Below are positions 15,544 to 22,354 of a stretch of DNA of 64,000 bases, one piece after another. The DNA lies in contig NZ_ATWN01000003.1 in assembly GCF_000421265.1 (NCBI RefSeq), forward strand, positions 62,001-126,000. The letters are read 5' to 3'. The notes beneath the pieces are model-generated. The model saw only the letters and a program-made list of their open reading frames with translations. It searched no databases and was not told the DNA's origin. Position 1 is the stretch's first letter; each line of letters starts with the position of its first letter. A program made the position numbers and the translations under genes. This DNA is from Thalassospira lucentensis MCCC 1A00383 = DSM 14000. Its GTDB lineage: Bacteria > Pseudomonadota > Alphaproteobacteria > Rhodospirillales > Thalassospiraceae.

Positions 15544-18288
15544 ATGCTGTCCTCTGAACTGGTCATCTTGGTATCGATTGGGTATGTCGGCTTATTGTAC
15601 GCCATTGCATGGTGGGGCGACAAACGTGCGCGCGACGGGCGATCATGGGTCCGCAATCCAACCGTCTATACGCTTTCGATTGCAGTATATTGCACATCAT
15701 GGACCTTTTACGGGGCGGTCGGCACGGCCGCGCGTAACGGGCTTGAATATCTGACCATTTACCTTGGCCCGACCGTAATCTTCCTTGGCTGGTGGTTTTT
15801 ACTGCGCAAGATGCTGCGCATTTCCAAGGCGCACCGCATTACCTCAATTGCCGATTTCATCTCGTCACGGTACGGCAAAAGCACGCAGCTTTCTGTATTG
15901 GTCACCTTGATCGCGGTGATTGGCACAACGCCCTATATTGCCCTTCAGCTCAAAGCGATTGCCACCAGCTATACGGTTCTGACCGTCTGGGATTATGGCA
16001 TGACCCAACCAGTTGCCGAAACCATAAGCGTGTTTTCAGACAGTGGCTTCTGGGCCGCCGTTGGGCTGGCCCTGTTTGGTATTCTGTTTGGCACGCGGTT
16101 CATTGATGCCGATGAACATCACGAAGGCATGGTTGCCGCTATTGCCTTTGAAAGTCTGGTTAAGATGTTTGCCCTTCTGGCGGTTGGCATCTTTGTCTGC
16201 TTTGTGATGTATGACGGGATTGATCACCTGTTTTCACAGGCACTCAACACGCCTGACACCGCCAAGCTTTTGCAACTGCCTGAAGATGGTAGTGCGCGCT
16301 GGATGACATTGATGATGCTGTCGATGGCGGCCATCCTGTGCTTGCCGCGCCAGTTTCAGGTCATCATTGTTGAAAATGTCGATGAACGCCATTTGCCGAC
16401 TGCAAGCTGGGCCTTCCCGCTTTATTTGCTGGGCATGAACCTGTTTGTCCTGCCGATTGCCTTGGCGGGGCTTGGCGCCCTTCCGGCATGGTCCGACCCG
16501 GACTTTTTTGTCATCTCCGTGCCGCTGTTTGAAGGCCAGTCACTTCTGGCCCTTTTGGCCTACGTCGGCGGGCTTTCGGCCAGTACCAGCATGGTAATTG
16601 TCGCCACCATCGCGCTTTCGACCATGGTGTGTAACGATTTGATCGTGCCGGCCTTGCTGCGCATTCGTCCGTTTCGCATGACCGAACGCGATGATTTAAC
16701 CGGACTTTTGATTTTCATCCGGCGCGCATCCATCGTCGTCGTCGTGTTTTTGGGCTTTGCCTATTACCGATCCGCCGGGGCCAGTGACGCCCTGGCTGAA
16801 ATCGGGCTGATTTCCTTTGCGGCCACGGCCCAGTTCATACCGATCATGATTGGTGGGCTGTATTGGAAAGGTGGCACAAAAACCGGCGCACAGGTCGGGC
16901 TTGTGGTTGGTTTTCTGATTTGGACCTATACGCTTTTGCTGCCGTCGCTTGCCGATAGCGGCTGGATGAACCCGGCCCTGATCCTGAACGGTGCGTTTGG
17001 CCATCCGTGGTTGCGCCCCGAAAGCCTGTTTGGTCTTTCCGATTTCGAACCGCTGACCCATGCGCTGATCTGGTCAATGTCGCTTAATACCGCATTTTAC
17101 GTTCTGATCAGCCTGTTCACATCGCCAAGTGCACTGGAACGCATTCAGGCAACCCTGTTTGTCGATGCCTTTTCACGCAAAGGACAGGATACCGTTATCT
17201 GGCGGTCATCGGCATCGGTCGATGATCTTTATGAGCTTGTCGAACGGTTTCTGGGCCGCGAACGCGCGTTTCATTCGTTCCGTGATTTTGGCTGGGAAAA
17301 AGATACCCCATGGCGCGGCAAGGGGGAAGCAAACGCCGATATGATTGCCTTTACCGAACGGCTTTTGGCCGGGTCAATCGGGGCCGCGTCGGCGCGTGTG
17401 ATGGTTTCATCGGTCGCCAAGGGTGAAATGGTCAGCCTTGAGGAAGTGCTGGAAATTCTCGAAGAAACCTCGCACGTCATCGAATATTCCCAGCGCCTTG
17501 AACAAAAATCGGCAGAGCTTGAAAAGGCTGCTGCCGAGCTGCGCGCGGCCAATGATCGGCTCAAAGAACTCGACCGGCTTAAGGATGAATTCCTGACCAT
17601 GGTCAGTCATGAGTTCCGAACACCTTTGACCTCTATCCGGTCATTTTCCGAAATTCTGGTCGACACCCCGACCCTTGACCACGAACGGGCCGAACATTTC
17701 CTCAGCATCATTGTGCGTGAAAGCGAACGCCTGACCCGCCTGATTGATGATCACCTTGATCTGGCCCGACTTGAAGCCGGTCATTCCGATTGGCGGGCGA
17801 TTGATGTTGATCCGCGCACAGTGCTTGATGAAAGTGTCGATGCGGTCAAAGGGTTGCTGGATCGCAAGGGAGTTGCACTTACCACCGATCTCGCCGCACA
17901 GACCGTGATGCTGCATGTTGATCGGGACCGCCTGACACAGGTGTTCATCAACCTGTTGTCGAATGCGGCAAAGTTTTCGGATCCGGAATATCCCAGCGTT
18001 TCTGTCCGAGGCGAGGCCATGGACGGTGGGTATCTGGTATCGATCACCGATAATGGCCGCGGCATTGCCCCCAACGAGCTTGAGATCATTTTTGATAAAT
18101 TCTCACGCGGGGGGAAATATGCCGATGATAAGCCCAAACCATCGGGATCGGGATTGGGCCTGGCGATTGCCAAACATGTTGTTGAACATTGTCAGGGCAA
18201 AATATGGGCCGAAAGCCCACCGGGTAAAGGCGCGACATTCCGTGTCTTTATCCCCGGTCATGTGTTTGCCCCAAGCACGGCGAGTTAG
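15544..18288 (+). CDS. Sodium:solute symporter-like sensor histidine kinase (SLC5-STAC-HK)
   Basis: A 914-residue hybrid of transporter and kinase. Residues about 5-540 form a 13-helix SLC5 module (YTLSIAVYCTSWTFYGAVG, ITSIADFISSRYGKS, LSASTSMVIVATIALSTMVCNDL). Residues about 550-625 look like a STAC domain (LVERFLGRERAF … ERLLAGSIGAASARVMV). A charged coiled coil follows (about 640-680), then HisKA with His689 in MVSHEFRTPL, and HATPase_c with NLLSNAAKFS, DNGRGI and GSGLGLAI. This matches the CrbS/MctS-like class that senses acetate or other monocarboxylates. Genes before it are the receiver and the small membrane protein. Whether it transports its ligand is unknown. Confidence 0.93.
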   Translation: MLSSELVILVSIGYVGLLYAIAWWGDKRARDGRSWVRNPTVYTLSIAVYCTSWTFYGAVGTAARNGLEYLTIYLGPTVIFLGWWFLLRKMLRISKAHRITSIADFISSRYGKSTQLSVLVTLIAVIGTTPYIALQLKAIATSYTVLTVWDYGMTQPVAETISVFSDSGFWAAVGLALFGILFGTRFIDADEHHEGMVAAIAFESLVKMFALLAVGIFVCFVMYDGIDHLFSQALNTPDTAKLLQLPEDGSARWMTLMMLSMAAILCLPRQFQVIIVENVDERHLPTASWAFPLYLLGMNLFVLPIALAGLGALPAWSDPDFFVISVPLFEGQSLLALLAYVGGLSASTSMVIVATIALSTMVCNDLIVPALLRIRPFRMTERDDLTGLLIFIRRASIVVVVFLGFAYYRSAGASDALAEIGLISFAATAQFIPIMIGGLYWKGGTKTGAQVGLVVGFLIWTYTLLLPSLADSGWMNPALILNGAFGHPWLRPESLFGLSDFEPLTHALIWSMSLNTAFYVLISLFTSPSALERIQATLFVDAFSRKGQDTVIWRSSASVDDLYELVERFLGRERAFHSFRDFGWEKDTPWRGKGEANADMIAFTERLLAGSIGAASARVMVSSVAKGEMVSLEEVLEILEETSHVIEYSQRLEQKSAELEKAAAELRAANDRLKELDRLKDEFLTMVSHEFRTPLTSIRSFSEILVDTPTLDHERAEHFLSIIVRESERLTRLIDDHLDLARLEAGHSDWRAIDVDPRTVLDESVDAVKGLLDRKGVALTTDLAAQTVMLHVDRDRLTQVFINLLSNAAKFSDPEYPSVSVRGEAMDGGYLVSITDNGRGIAPNELEIIFDKFSRGGKYADDKPKPSGSGLGLAIAKHVVEHCQGKIWAESPPGKGATFRVFIPGHVFAPSTAS

Positions 18289-18372
18289 CGGCTAAGGAGC
18301 ACACCAAATACTGACCCTTTCCAAAGACAATTATCCGGCTGACGTTCCCTTATCTCGCACACGACCGCGCGA

Positions 18373-19551
18373 TCAGCCCAGTTCAGGATCAAATACCGAG
18401 TTATCAAGGAAACTGTCCGGTCCGACAAACGCACGGTCCTCAGCACCATTTGTGCCTTCTACCCGCCAATCATGTGCCGGCACCGCAACATCAAGTCCCT
18501 TAACCGCCGTCCGATAGAGATCCGGGCGATAGACTTGCCGGATCACCTGATTAAGGTCGGTGTTGGCGGGCACTTGCCCCCATCGTTTCATCTGTGCGCC
18601 GACCCAGCTTGCCTGTGACAACCACGGGAAGGTCGCGGTATAGCGATAAAAAACATGCCGATCCGGCACCTCAATCGGGGCTTCGCCGGGGCGCAGAACC
18701 GGACGCCCGTCAAGTGACGCCTTAAGCACATCATAAGGCGCACCGACATTGGATTCTTCTGACAACATCTGGGCAAGTTCCGCGCGATTGCCCGGCTCAT
18801 CGGCCCATTCCGCCGCCCGGACAAGGGCGCAAACAAGGGCCGAAACCGTGTCAGGATTTGAATCCACCCAGTCCTGCCGCACACCAAGGACCTTTTCCGG
18901 ACTACGCGACCAGATGTCGTCTTTCAACGCGACAATGACCCCATCCCCATGGAAAACCGCCCGCTGGTTCCACGGCTCCCCGACGCAATATCCATCGACC
19001 CAGCCATTGCGCAGGCTGTCAAACATGCGTTGCGGCGCAATCACCCCGATATTAACATCCCTGTCCGGATCAATCCCAGCCGCAGCCATCCAGTAGCGCA
19101 GTTCGTAATTGTGGCTTGAGAACGGGAAAACAGTTGCAAATGACATGACCGGGCGGCCCGATGCCCGGTCTTCGTCGATGACTTTTTTCAACGCGCGCGC
19201 CGATAAGCCACGTGGCCCATGCATCGCCGCAGGATCGGCCTCAAGCATCCGTTGATATAGCCGCGTGGACACCGTAATCGCATTACCACCCCGGCCAAGC
19301 GCCATCGGCACAACAAGATGCTGCACCGGAACGCCACCCAATCCAAGGCGGGCAGCAATCGGGATACCGGCCAAAAGGTGGGCGGCCTCATAAACGCCAT
19401 ATGACAGCTTGTCACGAATGGCCGCCCACGACATTTCGCGTACCAATTCAAGTTCGATATTTTCCTGATCGGCAAATCCCATGGCGCGCGCAACAACCGG
19501 GATGGCGCAATCAACCAATGGCACGAAGCCCAGACGAACCTTGTTCCCCAT
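18373..19551 (-). CDS. nasS: NasS-type cytoplasmic nitrate/nitrite sensor
   Basis: A 392-residue relative of the nitrate-binding protein NrtA without any signal peptide, so it stays in the cytosol. Landmarks: KVRLGFVPLVDCAIPVVARAMG at the N-terminus, EAAHLLAGIP, the nitrate-pocket region SFATVFPFSSHNYELRYW and GYCVGEPWN. In the NasS/NasT system NasS binds and silences NasT until nitrate or nitrite is present. It starts three bases after the nasT stop, consistent with equal production of the two partners. Confidence 0.93.
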   Translation of the reverse strand: MGNKVRLGFVPLVDCAIPVVARAMGFADQENIELELVREMSWAAIRDKLSYGVYEAAHLLAGIPIAARLGLGGVPVQHLVVPMALGRGGNAITVSTRLYQRMLEADPAAMHGPRGLSARALKKVIDEDRASGRPVMSFATVFPFSSHNYELRYWMAAAGIDPDRDVNIGVIAPQRMFDSLRNGWVDGYCVGEPWNQRAVFHGDGVIVALKDDIWSRSPEKVLGVRQDWVDSNPDTVSALVCALVRAAEWADEPGNRAELAQMLSEESNVGAPYDVLKASLDGRPVLRPGEAPIEVPDRHVFYRYTATFPWLSQASWVGAQMKRWGQVPANTDLNQVIRQVYRPDLYRTAVKGLDVAVPAHDWRVEGTNGAEDRAFVGPDSFLDNSVFDPELG

Positions 19552-19554
19552 TCC

Positions 19555-20145
19555 CTAAAACTCCAACTGAAACGCGGTGATGACGCTTTGCGCGATCTCA
19601 TAGATCTTGCGGTTCTGTTTCATGGCGTTCTTTCGAAGAAGGTTATAGGAATCTTCTTCTGTCAGACCCTTTTCCTTCATCAAAATACCTTTGGCCCGCT
19701 CAATCAGTTTGCGCTCATTGAGTTTGGCTTTTGCTTCGTCGCGTTCACGGCGCAACTGATCAAAAACATTAAACCGCGAAATTGCCATTTCAACAATTGG
19801 ACGAATGCGGTCTTCGCGCAACCCGTCCACCACATAGGCACTGACCCCGGCGGCAACCGCTTCGTGGATCATGCTTGAATCACTTTTATCAACGAACATG
19901 GCAATCGGGCGTGCAATGGCACGCGACACCTGAAACATCTGTTCGAGCGTATCGCGATCCGGGTTTTCCAGATCAATAATGATGATATCGGGTGCCAGTG
20001 CCTGAATACGTTCGACCAGATTGTGAGACGTCCCGATCCGGGCCACACGGGTATAGCCACTTTCAACCAGTCCGCGCTCGACAATCGCCGCACGGTCAGG
20101 ATCTTCGTCAATCACCAGAATGTTGAAGTCTTCTGTCCTTACCAA
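19555..20145 (-). CDS. nasT: NasT-type antiterminator (receiver + ANTAR RNA-binding domain)
   Basis: A 196-residue protein. Residues about 8-120 form a receiver-like domain (NILVIDEDPDRAAIV, IIIIDLENPDRDTLEQM, IAMFVDKSD). Residues about 130-190 form an ANTAR domain with LNERKLIERAKGILMKEKGL and the YNLLRKNAMKQNRKI helix that bind paired hexaloop hairpins in leader RNA. With NasS released, NasT prevents leader termination and lets nitrate-assimilation genes be transcribed. Matching hairpins are present in both leaders of this region (see 21802-21846 and 22183-22219). It is transcribed after narK. Confidence 0.94.
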   Translation of the reverse strand: MVRTEDFNILVIDEDPDRAAIVERGLVESGYTRVARIGTSHNLVERIQALAPDIIIIDLENPDRDTLEQMFQVSRAIARPIAMFVDKSDSSMIHEAVAAGVSAYVVDGLREDRIRPIVEMAISRFNVFDQLRRERDEAKAKLNERKLIERAKGILMKEKGLTEEDSYNLLRKNAMKQNRKIYEIAQSVITAFQLEF

Positions 20146-20226
20146 GTTATCCCAAACTCCCTGACGGCCGAGGCCTCTCTGTCTGTGTTATCTTCTCCGG
20201 CATTTTTTTCGACCGGTTGAAGGACC

Positions 20227-20250
20227 GGGATGCGACACAGGCCGCATCCC
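20227..20250 (-). repeat. Intercistronic hairpin between narK and nasT
   Basis: GGGATGCG (20227-20234) pairs with CGCATCCC (20243-20250), 21 bases after the narK stop. On the minus strand no T-tract follows immediately (an A-run does), so it looks like an mRNA stability or partial-termination element rather than a full terminator. Confidence 0.5.
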
Positions 20251-20270
20251 GAAAAATCATTGTTGTGCGT

Positions 20271-21635
20271 TTATTCCGCAGGTACCGGCTGACCCGATCC
20301 AGATGTGCCCATGCGTTCTGCATGCGCACGATCAAACCGTTGCTGTTCTTCGGCCTGGGTTGCTGCCGAGAAACGGACAGCCAAGGCCGCAAAAGAACAC
20401 ACAATCACGGCACAACCGAGATAAAAAAGCCCTTCCTGATAGGTAAGCGCCTCGGACTTGAACAAAAAGCCTGCGGCAACCGCACCGGCATTCCCACCAG
20501 CACCGACAATGCCCGCAACCGATCCAAGTGCCTTGCGGTTAACGAACGGCACAATACCGAAAGTCGCACCTTCTGACATCTGAACAAACAGCGAGAAGAC
20601 AATCATCACGGCAACGGCAATGACCAAGGCATCCATCATCGAGAAGGCAACAAGTGCGATGCCTTCGACAAACAGTGCGAAAAACAGGAATTTGACCCGA
20701 CCCGAAAGGCCGCCTTTGGCGGCAAACTTATCGGAAAACACGCCGCCCAGCGTCCGGGCAAAGATGTTCATCAGGCCAAACAGACCGGCAATCACACCCG
20801 CCGTGGCAAGGCTGAGATCAAAACGGTCAAAGAAGTAGATCGCGGCAATATTATTGATGGTCAGCTCAACGCCAAAGCACGCCCCATAAACAAGGAACAA
20901 GGCCCAAACGCGGTAATCAGACATCGCCGCCATCATGCCTTTGGTCGCCCCGGCATGGTCATCCTCGGCCGACAGCGCACCGCTTTTGCGCATTTCGGCA
21001 TAGTTGCCTTCCGGGCAGTCGGTGGTGAAGACCCAGTAAAGAACCGCAACCACAAGCATGATCGCGCCCGGGAAGACCATCGCCAAACGCCAGCCCATGG
21101 TTTCGGAAAGCCCAAACCCGAGGATCATGGCAAGAATCAGTGGCATGACCATCTGCGTCACACCACCGCCAAGGTTCCCCCAGCCTGCTGTCGTGGCATT
21201 GGCCGTACCGACAACATTGGGCGCAAACATGGTGGAGGTGTGATACTGCGTGATCACAAAGGATGCGCCGATTGAGCCAATCGCCAAACGCGCAAGCAGG
21301 AAGGTTTCATAGCTGTCGGCAAGGCCGATCAACATCACCGGCAACGAGCCAAGCACCAGCAAGCCGGTATAGGTTTTGCGCGGACCGATCTTGTCACACA
21401 GTGGGCCGATCAGAAGTCGCACAAGAACCGTGATGGCAACCGATGCAATGATCGTACTGCCGATTTCACTTTTGCTTAAGCCTAGATCATCGCGGACCAG
21501 CGGCATAAGCGGTGCGATCCCGAACCAGCCGAAAAAACACAGGAAAAATGAAAGCCAGGTCAGGTGAAAAGTGCGCATCTGGACAGTCTTGAGACTGAAC
21601 AGGTTTATGCGTGTAGCCTTGTTCTTGATTTCCAT
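20271..21635 (-). CDS. narK: Nitrate/nitrite transporter of the NarK/NasA MFS family
   Basis: A 454-residue major facilitator with 12 predicted helices. Signatures: MRTFHLTWLSFFLCFFGWFG at the first helix, RLLIGPLCDKIGPR (MFS motif A), the nitrate-signature segments AGWGNLGGGVTQMVMP and AGIVGAGGNAGAVAAGF, and the conserved Arg regions in between. Start choice: longer starts exist up to 21716, but ATG at 21635 gives the usual NarK N-terminus. The leader upstream contains a sigma54 promoter and two ANTAR-type hairpins. Probably imports nitrate for NasA. Followed by nasT and nasS on the same strand. Confidence 0.94.
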   Translation of the reverse strand: MEIKNKATRINLFSLKTVQMRTFHLTWLSFFLCFFGWFGIAPLMPLVRDDLGLSKSEIGSTIIASVAITVLVRLLIGPLCDKIGPRKTYTGLLVLGSLPVMLIGLADSYETFLLARLAIGSIGASFVITQYHTSTMFAPNVVGTANATTAGWGNLGGGVTQMVMPLILAMILGFGLSETMGWRLAMVFPGAIMLVVAVLYWVFTTDCPEGNYAEMRKSGALSAEDDHAGATKGMMAAMSDYRVWALFLVYGACFGVELTINNIAAIYFFDRFDLSLATAGVIAGLFGLMNIFARTLGGVFSDKFAAKGGLSGRVKFLFFALFVEGIALVAFSMMDALVIAVAVMIVFSLFVQMSEGATFGIVPFVNRKALGSVAGIVGAGGNAGAVAAGFLFKSEALTYQEGLFYLGCAVIVCSFAALAVRFSAATQAEEQQRFDRAHAERMGTSGSGQPVPAE

Positions 21636-21801
21636 AACGGTGAAGCCCTTCGTTTTGGCCGAACAGAGCATCTTGAGTGCCGTGAACAACCGACGGTTTT
21701 TGCTATGGGCCTTCATGCTTCATCAGATGGATTCCGCAGGCGGCCCGTCATTCGGATCGAACGCGCTGCGCGGTCATCGCGCGGCAGTTCCAAACGTCTG
21801 A

Positions 21802-21846
21802 TCGTCCGCCGTTGGACGAAGAACTGTGAGCCACCCGTCATTGGGC
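21802..21846 (-). promoter_or_regulatory. Two-hairpin ANTAR target in the narK leader
   Basis: Read on the minus strand, two stem-loops with six-base loops follow one another: GCCC-AATGAC-GGGT (21846-21833) and TCGTCC-AACGGC-GGACGA (21819-21802), separated by 13 bases. Both loops have A at position 1 and G at position 4, the hallmark of RNAs bound by ANTAR antiterminators. They lie downstream of the sigma54 promoter and upstream of narK, so NasT very likely acts on this mRNA. I do not find a textbook terminator between them and narK. Confidence 0.72.
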
Positions 21847-21884
21847 CTGCTTTCGTCAAAGCTGCTCACACGGAAATAGGATGT

Positions 21885-21899
21885 GCAAACACCGCGCCA
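21885..21899 (-). promoter_or_regulatory. Sigma54 promoter for narK-nasT-nasS
   Basis: The minus strand reads TGGCGC-GGTGT-TTGC (21899 down to 21885), followed by A: an excellent fit to the -24/-12 consensus TGGCAC-N5-TTGC with both the GG and GC dinucleotides. Transcription should begin near 21873, about 27 bases before the first ANTAR hairpin. Nitrogen-regulated (NtrC-type) control is expected from the promoter class. Confidence 0.75.
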
Positions 21900-22028
21900 A
21901 TTTTTCCGCGATGCGGGATAAAACTTTCAAAACACTGAAATATAACAGCTTTAACTGATCGCGACTGCAACGTAAAAAATGGAACGTCTGAAAATCAGGC
22001 GAATATGCACGAAAATAAATCACTCACA

Positions 22029-22058
22029 TTTTGTGCTGTTTATTTTTTGTGCTATTTA
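22029..22058 (+). repeat. Tandem 14-base direct repeat in the narK/nirB intergenic region
   Basis: TTTTGTGCTGTTTA (22029-22042) recurs as TTTTGTGCTATTTA (22045-22058), one mismatch, period 16. It lies about 100 bases upstream of the nirB promoter and about 130 bases upstream of the narK promoter, a suitable distance for an upstream activator site serving one or both. The surrounding region 21900-22149 has no gene. Confidence 0.45.
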
Positions 22059-22149
22059 CTGCTTTGCTCGAATATCAGGCAATCGCTACTTCCCATGATC
22101 CTTCATATATCTCAGTTGCTTACGAGATAATTTACCGAAATTCACATTC

Positions 22150-22164
22150 TGGCACGGCACTTGA
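22150..22164 (+). promoter_or_regulatory. Sigma54-like promoter for nirB operon
   Basis: TGGCAC-GGCAC-TTGA matches the -24/-12 consensus in all but the last base (A for C of the -12 GC). Predicted start near 22175, eight bases before the first leader hairpin. The match in register with leader RNA elements makes it credible despite the one deviation. Confidence 0.5.
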
Positions 22165-22182
22165 ATACAGAAACACATGAGC

Positions 22183-22219
22183 GCGGGCAGTGTCGCCTGC
22201 AGCTCCGGCCAAGATGCCG
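22183..22219 (+). promoter_or_regulatory. ANTAR-type hairpin pair in the nirB leader
   Basis: First hairpin GCGGGC-AGTGTC-GCCTGC (22183-22200): six-base loop with A1 and G4, a full match to the ANTAR loop rule. Second hairpin CGGC-CAAGAT-GCCG (22206-22219): six-base loop with G4 but C instead of A at position 1. They precede a terminator at 22266, the expected arrangement for NasT-controlled antitermination. Confidence 0.7.
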
Positions 22220-22265
22220 ATCCTATATATAAAGAATCCAATGACGGGTTCCCCGGATAATGACG

Positions 22266-22315
22266 TCCGTTGCGACATGCCTTTTTCGAAGGCAGACCGC
22301 ATCGGGCGTTTTTTT
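22266..22315 (+). terminator. Leader terminator (attenuator) of the nirB operon
   Basis: Nested stem: CCG/CGG (22267-22269 with 22303-22305), TGCG/CGCA (22271-22274 with 22298-22301) and TGCCTT/AAGGCA (22278-22283 with 22289-22294), followed by a run of seven T (22309-22315). It ends 39 bases before the nirB ATG, so without antitermination the operon would not be transcribed. Confidence 0.72.
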
Positions 22316-22354
22316 GTGCCAACTTCGCATCCCGCGACGAGGAGCCAGAGACAA

